Both the position numbers and the translations under genes were made by a program. A stretch of 64,000 nucleotides of DNA from Vibrio sp. J1-1 (lineage in GTDB: Bacteria; Pseudomonadota; Gammaproteobacteria; Enterobacterales; Vibrionaceae): assembly GCF_021728395.1 (NCBI RefSeq), contig NZ_JAKKCM010000008.1, positions 1-64,000 on the forward strand, read 5' to 3'. The notes beneath the pieces are model-generated. The model was not told the origin of the DNA. It searched no databases and saw only the letters and a list, made by a program, of their open reading frames with translations. Of this stretch, positions 16,001 to 25,827 are shown in pieces (within the stretch, counting starts at the first letter, position 1; each line of letters opens with the position of its first letter).

Positions 16001-16031
16001 AAATAGTACGCCCGTAAACAGTGTACGGGCG
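16001..16031 (-). terminator. Terminator of the mdlA-mdlB operon
   Basis: On the minus strand CGCCCGTA (16031-16024) pairs with TACGGGCG (16016-16009), followed by TACTATTTTGG. It lies 7 bases after the mdlB stop. The U tail is moderate. Confidence 0.6.
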
Positions 16032-16037
16032 AATATA

Positions 16038-17816
16038 TTAGACCGCTTCTTCCAGTAGGCTGGCTTCTTCTTCCTCGATTTCTTGTAAATGTCTGCTTGC
16101 TTGTTGCAACTGATACATTTGCGCATAGCGACCATCTTGTGCCAAAAGCGATTTATGGGTACCTTTTTCAACCAAATCACCATGATGAAGAACGACGATC
16201 TGGTCTGCGTCCAAGATGGTAGATAGGCGGTGAGCAATCACAATTAAGGTCATATTTTGACGTAAGACCGCGAGGCTCTTTTGAATCAAAGCTTCTGTGC
16301 CTGAATCAATGTTCGCCGTCGCTTCATCTAAGATGAGAATCTTTGGTTTTGCCACCAATACACGTGCCAACGCGAGCAGTTGCTTTTGACCCGCCGAAAG
16401 GTTGGTTTCGCCTTGACCCAACTGAGTATCCAGCCCGCTCGGGTAGCGATGGATTTGTTCCGATAAACCTACCTTATCTAATGCATCCCATATTTCAGTG
16501 TCGTTAACGGAGCGACCCAGAGAAACGTTCTCCCTTACTGAGTCCGGAAGAATATGTGGGTCTTGCTGAACCATCGCCACGTCTTTACGCAGCACATGTT
16601 TTGCCAGCGATTTCAGTGGACGGCCATCAATCAGCAATTCGCCAATGTCTGTTGGATAAAAACCCATCAGCAGCGAGGCGAGGGTACTTTTCCCGCTTCC
16701 TGTGTGACCAACTAGAGCGATAAAGTCTTGATGCGCAGCGTTAATTGAGATGTCTTTTAGTACGTCTTGTTGACCATCGTAGCTAAACGTCAGGTTTTTA
16801 ATCTCGATAGAGCCAGTTTTAAGTTCTACTTGATCATCGCCATACGTCTGCTCTTTTGCATCTATGAGTTCAAATACTCGCTCGCTTGATACTAATGCCT
16901 GTTGCAACAAAGCGAGTTGCTGTGTCATTTCAATCAACGGCTCAGTAACACGACCCAGGTAACTGATGAACGCATAAAGCACACCGACACCTATCACCTC
17001 GACACCATTGAAACCAAAAATAGCGACTAAACTCAACAAGGCAAGGCCTGCTAGCAGGTCCATAAGAGGGCGTAATAAATATCCGTTTAGTCGGATGACT
17101 TTTTTAGACGCAACCAAGTGCTCGGCTGTGAGTTCGTTAAACTGCTCGTTAAAACGTTTTTCCTGTTGCATCAACTGAACGACACTCATGCCTTGGATTG
17201 ATTCGCTTAAGTTGGCGTTAATGTCAGTGAGCAGGTCTCGCATTCTGCGGTAACTTTCTGTACTGAGCAGTTTAAACAGGTACATAAAGCCAATCACGAT
17301 CGGCAACAACACCAAAACAACCAGCGTCAGTTGCCAACTCATAAAGAACATGACGCCGATCATCACGAGGATCATCACGGCATTTTTAACCACAGTCGCA
17401 ATCAAAAGCTCATAGAACTGCTGAAGAGACTCGGTATCATTGGTGATTCGTGAGACTAGCTTACCCGCTGGTGTGTAATCGAAGGCAGAAAGCGGTTGTT
17501 TGATTACGCCGGAAAACACTTGTTTACGAATCATTTTAATGGTGTTGGTTGCCACTATACTGAACTGTAATGACTGGAGGTACTGGAAAGTCGCTGAAAT
17601 CACCTGAAGTGCGATATAACCAGCGGCCAAGGTGAGCAAGACACTTTGCGAGTAATCCCCTTTAGTGATGTGTTCATCGATAAAATACTGAATTAACCAA
17701 GGGCCACCAGCGCTCGCTAACGCAGCAATAAACAGTAAACCTAATCCCTTAAGCATCGGTTTTGGCTGTGACAATGGGTAAGACAGCAACCGCTTAAATG
17801 TACTCGTCTGTTTCAT
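16038..17816 (-). CDS. mdlB: Multidrug-type ABC exporter half-transporter MdlB/SmdB
   Basis: Product of 592 aa: an N-terminal six-helix type IV (exporter) membrane domain (about 20-310) and a C-terminal nucleotide-binding domain with Walker A GHTGSGKST, signature LSAGQ, Walker B ILILDEATA and switch His in VIAHRLS. It pairs with the upstream gene to form a heterodimeric exporter; the E. coli MdlAB and Serratia SmdAB homologues are linked to drug efflux. The ATG follows the MdlA stop by 3 bases, with its RBS in the end of mdlA. Its NBD keeps the catalytic Glu (DEATA). Confidence 0.9.
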   Translation of the reverse strand: MKQTSTFKRLLSYPLSQPKPMLKGLGLLFIAALASAGGPWLIQYFIDEHITKGDYSQSVLLTLAAGYIALQVISATFQYLQSLQFSIVATNTIKMIRKQVFSGVIKQPLSAFDYTPAGKLVSRITNDTESLQQFYELLIATVVKNAVMILVMIGVMFFMSWQLTLVVLVLLPIVIGFMYLFKLLSTESYRRMRDLLTDINANLSESIQGMSVVQLMQQEKRFNEQFNELTAEHLVASKKVIRLNGYLLRPLMDLLAGLALLSLVAIFGFNGVEVIGVGVLYAFISYLGRVTEPLIEMTQQLALLQQALVSSERVFELIDAKEQTYGDDQVELKTGSIEIKNLTFSYDGQQDVLKDISINAAHQDFIALVGHTGSGKSTLASLLMGFYPTDIGELLIDGRPLKSLAKHVLRKDVAMVQQDPHILPDSVRENVSLGRSVNDTEIWDALDKVGLSEQIHRYPSGLDTQLGQGETNLSAGQKQLLALARVLVAKPKILILDEATANIDSGTEALIQKSLAVLRQNMTLIVIAHRLSTILDADQIVVLHHGDLVEKGTHKSLLAQDGRYAQMYQLQQASRHLQEIEEEEASLLEEAV

Positions 17817-17819
17817 CTA

Positions 17820-19559
17820 TTACTCCTCCATTGCCTGTTCTAGTTTTTGGTACTGCAACATTTCCGCGTACCATCCTTGGTTCTGCTCTAATAGATGATG
17901 ACGACCACGCTCTGTAATGTGACCTTGATTTAGGACGATAATCTCATCTGCAGATTTGAGTGCTGTTAAACGATGAGCAATGACAATTAAGGCTTGGTCA
18001 CGATAGTGTGTTTCTAGGTTCTTCAGAATCCGGTACTCAGTGCGTCCATCGACGGCAGATAATGCATCATCCAGAACTAGGACTTGAGCATTGAGTAACA
18101 TTGCTCGCGCAATCGCAATACGCTGTTTTTGGCCGCCAGAAAGCGTGATACCTTTTTCACCTACTTCGGTGTTGTAGCCGTCTGGAAACTTCTCTATGTC
18201 TTCGTGAATACAGGCCAGTTTTGCTGCTCGGTACACTTCTTCTTTAGACGCATTTGGGTTACCTAATGCGATGTTGTCAAAGATCGATTTTGAGAACAGG
18301 AATGGACTTTGATTCACGACAGCGAAGCGATTTCGCCACTGCGGTAGCTGGGAATCTTTAATCGATACATCACCAAATTTAATCGTGCCATTTTCCAAAT
18401 CATGTTGACGGAAAAGTAGCGTCAATAACGTTGATTTACCACTCCCTACTGGGCCAGCAATACCTAACATTTTTCCAGGATCTAACGTCACATTAATCTC
18501 TGCTAGGGCAGGAGGTAAATCTCTCGACCAATGAAATGTCTCGATATTGATATGCAGGGGTAAAGGGTTATCTGGAAGTGGTGTGTCTCCACTGACAATT
18601 TCAGGCTGCTCATCAAAGATTTCTTGCAGACGATTCCATGCCGCCGAGCCGCGCTCCAAGATGTTGAATAGGAAAGCAAACGCCAGCATTGGCCAGATCA
18701 TAAGACCTAAATACATCGTGAAAGCGGTTAAGTCACCAAGAGAGATTTCACCCTTGTCGACGAGGTATGCACCTGCAGCGACACTGAGCAAAAAGGACAG
18801 GCCAATAGTCAGTTGGATAGCAGGGTCAAAACGCGCATCCACACGCGCAACCGCGATATTCTTCGCGCCTGTGTCGTCAACAACATCTTCAAAGCGTTGT
18901 TGTTCTTGCTTCTCTAATCCGAAAGCACGCAACATGCGGACACCGTTCAATGACTCTTGAGTCATATCTGACATCGTAGAGAAAGCTTCTTGTGCTATAC
19001 GGAAGCGTTGGTGAAGGATACGCACAATATAGAAAATGATGATGGCGAGAAACGGCATAGGCAAAAGCGCCATAACCGTTAACTTCCAGCTAACTTGTGT
19101 CACCATGACGATAAGAACCGCAATGCCTGTAATTAATGAGTCTGCGGCGGTAAGCACACCTTCACCAGCAGTCATGACAATGTTTCTGACATCATTGGTG
19201 CCGCGCGCCATTAAGTCGCCGGTTTTGTAACGTTCGAAGAAGCGAGGTGGTTGGGTTGAAAGGTGATGGTAAAGCTTGTTACGCAGGATGGTTCCTAATT
19301 CCCAACTCGCACCAAATAACCATATCCGCCACAGTATTCTGCAGACATAAATCGTAATGAATATTGCCGTAAGACCTAACAACCACATAATTAACGTGCT
19401 TGTTTCTAAAGTGTTATCGACAACACCATCTACAATCACGCCCACCGCTTTAGGTGGTATTAGTTGGAGGACAGAGATCAGTGCCAATAGTAAAATAGAG
19501 CCAACGTAGTGTTTCCATTTCTGCTTGAAATACCAACGTAGCTGCCAGAAAATTCTCAT
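17820..19559 (-). CDS. mdlA: Multidrug-type ABC exporter half-transporter MdlA/SmdA
   Basis: Product of 579 aa with an exporter membrane domain followed by an NBD: Walker A GPVGSGKST, signature LSGGQKQR, Walker B VLVLDDALSA and H-loop VIAHRLT. The Walker B carboxylate is Asp (DDALSA) instead of Glu, so this half provides the degenerate catalytic site expected in a heterodimer, while MdlB keeps Glu. The ATG at 19559 is chosen because GGGAGG lies just before it; a TTG four codons upstream overlaps that RBS. First gene of the operon, with a 385-base gap upstream. Confidence 0.9.
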   Translation of the reverse strand: MRIFWQLRWYFKQKWKHYVGSILLLALISVLQLIPPKAVGVIVDGVVDNTLETSTLIMWLLGLTAIFITIYVCRILWRIWLFGASWELGTILRNKLYHHLSTQPPRFFERYKTGDLMARGTNDVRNIVMTAGEGVLTAADSLITGIAVLIVMVTQVSWKLTVMALLPMPFLAIIIFYIVRILHQRFRIAQEAFSTMSDMTQESLNGVRMLRAFGLEKQEQQRFEDVVDDTGAKNIAVARVDARFDPAIQLTIGLSFLLSVAAGAYLVDKGEISLGDLTAFTMYLGLMIWPMLAFAFLFNILERGSAAWNRLQEIFDEQPEIVSGDTPLPDNPLPLHINIETFHWSRDLPPALAEINVTLDPGKMLGIAGPVGSGKSTLLTLLFRQHDLENGTIKFGDVSIKDSQLPQWRNRFAVVNQSPFLFSKSIFDNIALGNPNASKEEVYRAAKLACIHEDIEKFPDGYNTEVGEKGITLSGGQKQRIAIARAMLLNAQVLVLDDALSAVDGRTEYRILKNLETHYRDQALIVIAHRLTALKSADEIIVLNQGHITERGRHHLLEQNQGWYAEMLQYQKLEQAMEE

Positions 19560-19945
19560 TCCGCCTCCCAACTTAACTAATTGAAATTATTATGGAACCA
19601 TTATTAGGCGAAATGAAAAGTTTACAAGCACAAATTTTGAGCAATCATGAATACGATATTTTGTATTGATTTTGAATATATGCTCTATCGAATTTCTCAA
19701 TTTATTACTGCAACCAGACAATGTAACAAGATTATGTGAAATTCATGTTAATTGCGTGGTTTTGGCTCTTAAGAGCTTAACAATGGCTTAAAGCGCTAAT
19801 ACACTGCTTTCACTGAGTTTAATCAAAGCTTTAAACCGAAAGAATCTTGTTTTTCGAGAGGAAGTAGTGGGTTGAAATTAATCCCATAGAGCGTTAATAA
19901 TCAAGCTAAGCTCAGCCTACTCAAGTTTAAAACATAACTAATATG
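19560..19945. other. Intergenic region between divergent/convergent units
   Basis: 385 AT-rich bases that must contain the mdlA promoter (leftward). A perfect 12-base palindrome, GCTCTTAAGAGC, lies at 19765-19776. No gene longer than a 25-codon open frame (starting near 19592, + strand) is visible, and that frame lacks an RBS. Confidence 0.4.
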
Positions 19946-20632
19946 CTAAATTCGATTATCACCCGTGCTAAATGCGATGATTTGACTGATTTCCGTTAGA
20001 CTTCTGCCACTCTCTTTTTGCCACTGAATAAAGGCTTTGTTGGCTGCATCCAGGGACTTCTTAGTGTCTTTTCCACCTTCAATGATCTTGCAATTGCGCA
20101 GGTAAGACTCAACATCGTTAGAGATGATGAATGTGTCGGCCCCCATCTGGCGTAAGGTATATGGCCCGGTATTACCGCCTAGTCGTTTGCCGTGTTTTTT
20201 TAAGTAAGCCCAAAGTTCAGTGATATTCTCTTGGGGCCAATCTGCGACCATTTTACCGAATGAGCCGTATTCAACCCTGGCTTCATGAATCATGCGAGCG
20301 TTAGCGGGAATCGACATCACTTTTGTCAGGTGGCGAATGATACGTTCGTCCGTCGCTTTTGCTTCCCACTGTTCGTCAGAGAGCATAAGCAAGGGTTCAA
20401 TTTTAAAGCCAAAAAAGACCTCTTCAAAGTTTGGCCATTTTTTACGTACCACACTCCATGAAATGCCACTCTGAAATACTTTCATTGAAAATGCAGCTAA
20501 CCAACGGTCATCCGGTATTGCAGCTAACTCTTCTTTACTTAACGGGTGAGTAAGCAGGGCTTCAAGTTGGTCTATACCGCCTTTACGCTCGGCGGCGCGT
20601 TGGTAAATAGCATCAAATTTTTCAATGGTCAT
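19946..20632 (-). CDS. DNA-3-methyladenine glycosylase I family protein
   Basis: Protein of 228 aa in the helix-hairpin-helix TagI superfamily. It carries LAAFSMKVFQSGISWSVVRKKW, matching the Tag region LTLEGFQAGLSW, followed by RHLTKVMSIPANARMI and a C-terminal helical part. Tag removes 3-methyladenine from DNA. The zinc Cys/His residues of genuine Tag are not obvious, so it is a divergent relative. The start at 20632 (MTIEKFDAIYQRAAE) is preferred to one 28 codons upstream that overlaps the divergent gene at 20719. Confidence 0.75.
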   Translation of the reverse strand: MTIEKFDAIYQRAAERKGGIDQLEALLTHPLSKEELAAIPDDRWLAAFSMKVFQSGISWSVVRKKWPNFEEVFFGFKIEPLLMLSDEQWEAKATDERIIRHLTKVMSIPANARMIHEARVEYGSFGKMVADWPQENITELWAYLKKHGKRLGGNTGPYTLRQMGADTFIISNDVESYLRNCKIIEGGKDTKKSLDAANKAFIQWQKESGRSLTEISQIIAFSTGDNRI

Positions 20633-20718
20633 AAAAGAAGTTAGCCTTAGTTGATGTCGATGTTTGCCAAACATACTACGCTTAAGTTGCTGAATCGTAA
20701 ATTGATGGAGTGTCACAA

Positions 20719-20913
20719 ATGAAGAAGGTCACATTAACGTTTGTTGGAGAAGGTTCGGAGCGCATCGCAGAGAAATTTTATACTTGGTTAGCCGATGGCG
20801 GATTAGAAGACAGCATAATCGAGACTCTATCTGACAGGGAAGTCTCAGTGGTTGGCATCAGTGATATGGATAATGAAACGCGCGATGTGGTGATTACGAC
20901 TGAAATGAATTAA
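20719..20913 (+). CDS. Small hypothetical protein (64 aa)
   Basis: Small acidic alpha/beta protein (KKVTLTFVGEGSERIAEKFYTWLADGG) without a recognised domain. GGAG at 20707-20710 is correctly spaced to the ATG at 20719, so this is chosen over a GTG three codons earlier. It is divergent from the glycosylase gene, with the starts about 87 bases apart. It ends at a bidirectional terminator (20942). Confidence 0.6.
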   Translation: MKKVTLTFVGEGSERIAEKFYTWLADGGLEDSIIETLSDREVSVVGISDMDNETRDVVITTEMN

Positions 20914-20941
20914 TGCGTTCTTTTAATAAAATCAGATAAAA

Positions 20942-20966
20942 CAAAGCCCTTCAACGAAGGGCTTTG
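20942..20966. terminator. Bidirectional terminator
   Basis: CAAAGCCCTTC (20942-20952), AAC loop, GAAGGGCTTTG (20956-20966). On the minus strand it is followed by TTTTATC. It lies between the convergent 64-aa gene and the Hsp70 operon and serves both. Confidence 0.85.
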
Positions 20967-20999
20967 TGCATTTAATATGCATTTGCTTGGAGAAAAAGC

Positions 21000-23825
21000 T
21001 TAGTGATGAACCAGCGTTAAGCCGCTTGGGAGTGCATCCCCAAAGACACGTTTTGATTCACTATCAGACAGTTCTTTGACTTCTTCAACCAAAGAAACCC
21101 AAGAATCAGGCACTTTACTTTGTTTCAGTTTAGTCAGAACCTGCTCGCGGTAGTCGTCTGAAATATCGAATAATCGATCGCCTGTTTTGCGACAAATCAT
21201 TACTGCTGCAAACGCGATCATTGGTTCTTTTTGCCAGTTTTGCTCTAACAGTTTCGGAAGCCACTGTTCTGCTTGCTCACGGGGGATGACATTGTGCTGG
21301 CTGCCGTATAGCGGAGTACGTGAAGCAAGTCGACCCATTGCCCACCAGTGTGCTTGTTGGAATTGACTATGGTTAATGGCTTTACTCAGGAACCACGTTG
21401 CTAATAGCACTTTATCTTCAACTTCCAGATGTTCCAGCGAAGCTGACAGGCGCACCATTGACTCGTAGCCCATGTCTTGCGCTGTTTTGGCGGATTGCGG
21501 GTTCTTCATCGCACCTGGGTGCAAGTATTTCGCAATGTCAGCCAAAATCGTTTCTTGCTGTTCTTGGTTTAAGCCACCAGCAATACGACGCCAGAAAACC
21601 CACCAGTCTGTCCATCCTTGATGGTTTTTAAACTGAATGTTTTGCTGGTAAAGTCCCCAAATTTGTTCGATACGCCAAGAATCGGTTGGGTCACCAAACC
21701 CCGGGCGCAATGCAAAGCCCGCAAGTCGAAGCCAGTTCTTTTCATGTTGCTCTGAGCGACGGCGGCGCTTTCTACCTTGAGCAAACGCATCGAAAAGCTG
21801 ACGAAGAGTCGTGAAGTCCCATTCGTCACGCTTACCCAGTTTCTTCTCAAGATCTTTGGCTAATGTTTTGATCTCTTTACTGTCCGCGCTTTTTTTATTA
21901 CCGCTGTAGAGACGAGCGACAAGCTCCTTACACTCATTCAATTTTGGATGGAGCTGTACTTCTTCGTTGTCGTCAGCTTGTTTATTACGAACTTCAAACT
22001 CTAGCGCCCAACGTTTACTGTCATCTTCTGCGCTGACACATTCCATTTTGAGTGTGCCCACTTCAGTTAATTGGCAAGCGAGTTGTACCTCGACACGTTC
22101 TTTTTGGTTCGCATGCAATTCTGCGCCTTCGCCTTCTAGCGTGGTGATGTACGGTGGAAGTGGAACAAAAATGTCAGGGTCTACGTCAACCATCACACCA
22201 TTTTGAATCGCGGTGTTGTTGGTCAGCGTATCGTGAGTTGAGGTAAGAAGATTAAATCGAACTGGCTCGCCAAGTGTCAGTGAGAATCGACGACCACTTA
22301 AGCGAATCTCATGGCCTTCTTCTGTGCCTTTTGCGAGTAAACAAAGGGCTTTACCCATTTTGTTTTTCTCTTGCAGGTGCAGGAAGTAAGAACGAGCAGC
22401 ACCACCACCGATTTTTAGCTGTGCTCCACGTCGTGCTTTACCATAGGCGACGGCGCCAAGTGCAACGGACCAATCTGGATGTGGGTTATCTAAAACAGTG
22501 ACAGGAGCGCCGCGCCAGTCAGAGAGTAGGGTAGTGACACGTTGTGTGACAAGGTCACTATTAAACACACCACCGTTGAGTAGTAAACCAACCGGAATCG
22601 CGTTTTGTTTTTCGTCTTCTATGCCAAGTGCAGATCGTGATACTTGCTGGTGCTGAGTTAGGAACTCGGCAACGTGTTTACTTACTGCAGGGTCGGCGAC
22701 GTAAGGTAGCCCGAACTCAACAACCGCACTGCGTCGTTTGTCTGGGACTTGATTAAAATCAGACAGTGGGAAGAAGCCATCCAACGCAATTTGGTGCACT
22801 TCTTGTTTACTCAGCGCAATACTCTTGGTGCCACCAAGTAGTTTAGAGCCGCTCCCAAGCATGGTGATTTTCACTTCTTCCGGTGCGTTGGAAGAGAGCA
22901 GGTTCTCTTTCGCTTTACGGGTCTGTTGAATCAGTTTTGTCAGGCTCGCAGCAGTCAGCTTTTTATTTTGATTAAAGCGACTTTCTGCCAGGTGCGCCAA
23001 TGCCAAATCGAGGTTATCACCACCCAGCATAAGGTGTTCGCCGACGCCGATACGGTCTAGCGCTAATTCATCATTGTTGCTGCCATTGCTTTCGACAAAG
23101 CGGGCTTCAATTAAGCTTAAGTCGGTAGTACCACCACCGACGTCACAGACAAGGATCAGCGGTAGGTCTTTAAGTTCGTCGGCAGCCGTTTTTTGGTGGC
23201 GTGCGTACCAGTCGTAACACACCGCTTGTGGCTCTTCGAGTAGGACGATTTTCTTCAACCCGGCAATCTCGGCCGCTTCAAGGGTGAGTTTGCGTGCGGT
23301 CTCATCGAATGACGCAGGAACAGTAACTACCACATCTTGGTCTTCCAGCTTGTTACTTGGGTGACGGTAGTTCCACGCTTGGCGGATATGGTTTAGGTAA
23401 CTGGCGCTGGCAATCACTGGTGAGACTTTATCAACGTCTTGCGCGCCAGCCCAAGGGAGAATGTCTGAGCTACGATCGACAGCTTGATGTGATAGCCAGC
23501 TTTTCGCGCTTGAGACCTGTCGTCCTTCGACTTTCGCGCCCAGTTCACGCGCCCATTCACCGACAATGACGTTTTTAATATCGCCAGAAACAGGCTGATT
23601 CTCCCAAGGCAGGGTTAAATCTGACGGGGAGATTTGTCCCTCAGCTGGGTGGTAACGGAAAGAGGGTAACAGCGGTTTACGAACCACTTCACCGGGACCA
23701 ATCAACTGGTCGATATCAAATAGGGATACTTCGGATTGTTCAAGGTTGTCGGTGATTTCACAATAGGCGACCACAGTATTTGTCGTGCCAAGGTCAATAC
23801 CAACTAGAAAACGAGGAGATGCCAT
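21000..23825 (-). CDS. Large Hsp70-family protein with helical C-terminal extension (941 aa)
   Basis: Divergent DnaK relative. The actin-like ATPase domain (about 1-440) shows phosphate 1 GIDLGTTNTVVAYC, phosphate 2 VCDVGGGTTDLSLIEA, IVLLEEPQAV, and an adenosine-type NGGVFNS motif. A beta-sandwich-like part follows (about 480-640), and then about 300 residues of helical, Trp-rich sequence (for example WWVFWRRIAGGL) not found in DnaK. It lacks the DnaK C-terminal EEVD-like tail. It is the third gene of the DUF2760-Hsp70-Hsp70 operon, 55 bases after the second. Role inferred: specialised chaperone acting with its smaller paralogue. Confidence 0.88.
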   Translation of the reverse strand: MASPRFLVGIDLGTTNTVVAYCEITDNLEQSEVSLFDIDQLIGPGEVVRKPLLPSFRYHPAEGQISPSDLTLPWENQPVSGDIKNVIVGEWARELGAKVEGRQVSSAKSWLSHQAVDRSSDILPWAGAQDVDKVSPVIASASYLNHIRQAWNYRHPSNKLEDQDVVVTVPASFDETARKLTLEAAEIAGLKKIVLLEEPQAVCYDWYARHQKTAADELKDLPLILVCDVGGGTTDLSLIEARFVESNGSNNDELALDRIGVGEHLMLGGDNLDLALAHLAESRFNQNKKLTAASLTKLIQQTRKAKENLLSSNAPEEVKITMLGSGSKLLGGTKSIALSKQEVHQIALDGFFPLSDFNQVPDKRRSAVVEFGLPYVADPAVSKHVAEFLTQHQQVSRSALGIEDEKQNAIPVGLLLNGGVFNSDLVTQRVTTLLSDWRGAPVTVLDNPHPDWSVALGAVAYGKARRGAQLKIGGGAARSYFLHLQEKNKMGKALCLLAKGTEEGHEIRLSGRRFSLTLGEPVRFNLLTSTHDTLTNNTAIQNGVMVDVDPDIFVPLPPYITTLEGEGAELHANQKERVEVQLACQLTEVGTLKMECVSAEDDSKRWALEFEVRNKQADDNEEVQLHPKLNECKELVARLYSGNKKSADSKEIKTLAKDLEKKLGKRDEWDFTTLRQLFDAFAQGRKRRRRSEQHEKNWLRLAGFALRPGFGDPTDSWRIEQIWGLYQQNIQFKNHQGWTDWWVFWRRIAGGLNQEQQETILADIAKYLHPGAMKNPQSAKTAQDMGYESMVRLSASLEHLEVEDKVLLATWFLSKAINHSQFQQAHWWAMGRLASRTPLYGSQHNVIPREQAEQWLPKLLEQNWQKEPMIAFAAVMICRKTGDRLFDISDDYREQVLTKLKQSKVPDSWVSLVEEVKELSDSESKRVFGDALPSGLTLVHH

Positions 23826-23880
23826 ACAAACCTTCGTGTATTTAAAAACGGCACCCGATTGGATGCCGTTTGATTTCTAT

Positions 23881-25827
23881 TTATTCTTCTTCGTTTGAGT
23901 CGCTTTTCGCGTCTTCGCGCACATCGAACTCAACGTGCCATTTTTGACCGTTATCGGCGGCAATCGCTTCTAAGTAAAGCGTACCAAGTTCGGTAACTCG
24001 AGAAGCCAGAGTAACCGGAACCACTTCGCCGTCACGACGACCTTCAGAAACGGGTAGCGTTACCTGAATCTCTGGTAACTCTTCAAGCTCTTCCGGTGCC
24101 CAGTGATCAAGGTGAGTACCTGCTAGGTCATCACGACGAACTGTTGAACCGAAGAACTGGAAGTTCACTGGTTGGCCGATGATCAAACCAAACTCCTGGC
24201 TTGGTACGTCAACGCTTGAACCTTCTTCCATACCGAATGGTGCCACACACAGTGCTTCCATTGGAGGAGCCATGCCCGGAATTGCTGGCATGGCGCTTTC
24301 GATACCTACGTAGTAAGCCGAAGCAATACCACCGCGAATACGAACGCCCTGACCACGACGAACTGAGCCGTAGTAAGCCGCACCGCTTGCTACCGCTAGA
24401 TCCAAATCTACGCCAGTCAGACGTTTGGCCATTTCTGCATCTGCTTCAAGCAACCATTCGTTAATGGTGTCTTCTAAGCGAGAAGCCAGTAACGTTGATT
24501 TCAGCACACCACCGTTAAATAGAATTGCGGTTGGTTTGATGAAATCAGCTGACGGCGCAGTGTCAGCGCCCGGCATACCCGGCATATTTGCAAATGGGTT
24601 GTAGTCTTGATCTGGAGCCGATTCAGCGCCACTTTGTGCGTTTGCTTGCTTAGACAAGAAGGCAGCGATGTGACGAGTGATGCCCGCATCTTGTGCGTAA
24701 GGTAGGCCCATTTGCGTCAGTGCACCACGGTTACGCTGAACAGGGTGGTCAGTAATCGCAACTTGTGGGAAGAAACCATCAACCAGCGTTTGCTGTACTT
24801 CTTCTTGAGTCAGTTCGGTCTTAAGCGTTGCGCCAAGCAGTTTAGAGCCACGGCTAGGAACAACGATTGGTACAGATTGCAGCTCACTATCATTCAGTAA
24901 CGCTTCTTTTGCATCACGGCATGCGTGTGTCATCGCCTGAACTTGCCACGGTTGTAGATCTTTGCCTTCTTGAGCAAGTTTCATCTTTAAGCGGTACGCA
25001 AGCGCAAGGTCCATGTTGTCACCGCCAAGCAGGATATGTTCACCTACTGCGATACGGCTAAGGCTTAGGTTGCCGTCATCTTCAGTGACTTCCACCAAAG
25101 AAAGGTCAGTGGTACCACCACCGATATCCACGACGAGAACGATGTCGCCGACTTCAACTTCGTCGCGCCATTTGTCGTTGCTATTGTCGATCCAGTTGTA
25201 AAGCGCCGCCTGAGGTTCTTCAAGTAGTGTCAGATGAACAAAACCAACGTTGCGCGCCGCTTCTGCCGTCAGGTCACGTGCCGCTGGGTCAAATGATGCA
25301 GGAACGGTAATCGTTACATCTTGATCAGCAAGCTTGTGATTAGGATGAGTGTGGTTCCAAGCGTCTTTCAGGTGCTCAAGGTACAGCTCAGTTGCGCGAA
25401 GTGGCGATACTTTTTCGACTTCTTCAGGGCTACCGGCTGGTAGGAAAGCATCACGACGGTTAACACCAGCATGGCAAAGCCAAGATTTCGCACTGGCAAT
25501 CAAGCGGATTGGTGTTTTTGAACCCAGATTACGAGCAATCGCACCAACCAGTGCTTTAGGCTCGCTAGACCATGGTAGTACACGAGATTGCGGATTCATT
25601 TCATGTTCGTGTGGTTGGTATAGAAACGAGCCTAATTGGCTGCGAGTTTCCACTGTACCAGGTGCCGTCAATTGCGGGATTGGCATCACTTCTACACGAG
25701 CGTCTTCATCGTGAGCATCCACAAAAGACATCACACAGTGTGTCGTGCCTAAGTCGATACCAACGCTAAATTTAGGAGACAGTTGCTCTGAAGTCTCTTG
25801 GATGTTTTCTTGGTTCATGTGTTCCAT
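23881..25827 (-). CDS. Hsp70-family protein (648 aa)
   Basis: DnaK-like protein with GIDLGTTHCVMSFVD (phosphate 1), VVDIGGGTTDLSLVEV (phosphate 2), LLEEPQAALYNW and FNGGVLKSTLL (adenosine motif), then a short beta-rich segment (about 500-640) and no lid helices, so substrate binding differs from DnaK. An Ala/Pro/Met-rich insert (about 395-430, QSGAESAPDQDYNPFANMPG) interrupts the ATPase domain. Its ATG overlaps the DUF2760 stop as TAATG, implying coupled translation; a second Met lies three codons in. It shares clear similarity with the 941-aa neighbour, so the two probably arose by duplication. Confidence 0.88.
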   Translation of the reverse strand: MEHMNQENIQETSEQLSPKFSVGIDLGTTHCVMSFVDAHDEDARVEVMPIPQLTAPGTVETRSQLGSFLYQPHEHEMNPQSRVLPWSSEPKALVGAIARNLGSKTPIRLIASAKSWLCHAGVNRRDAFLPAGSPEEVEKVSPLRATELYLEHLKDAWNHTHPNHKLADQDVTITVPASFDPAARDLTAEAARNVGFVHLTLLEEPQAALYNWIDNSNDKWRDEVEVGDIVLVVDIGGGTTDLSLVEVTEDDGNLSLSRIAVGEHILLGGDNMDLALAYRLKMKLAQEGKDLQPWQVQAMTHACRDAKEALLNDSELQSVPIVVPSRGSKLLGATLKTELTQEEVQQTLVDGFFPQVAITDHPVQRNRGALTQMGLPYAQDAGITRHIAAFLSKQANAQSGAESAPDQDYNPFANMPGMPGADTAPSADFIKPTAILFNGGVLKSTLLASRLEDTINEWLLEADAEMAKRLTGVDLDLAVASGAAYYGSVRRGQGVRIRGGIASAYYVGIESAMPAIPGMAPPMEALCVAPFGMEEGSSVDVPSQEFGLIIGQPVNFQFFGSTVRRDDLAGTHLDHWAPEELEELPEIQVTLPVSEGRRDGEVVPVTLASRVTELGTLYLEAIAADNGQKWHVEFDVREDAKSDSNEEE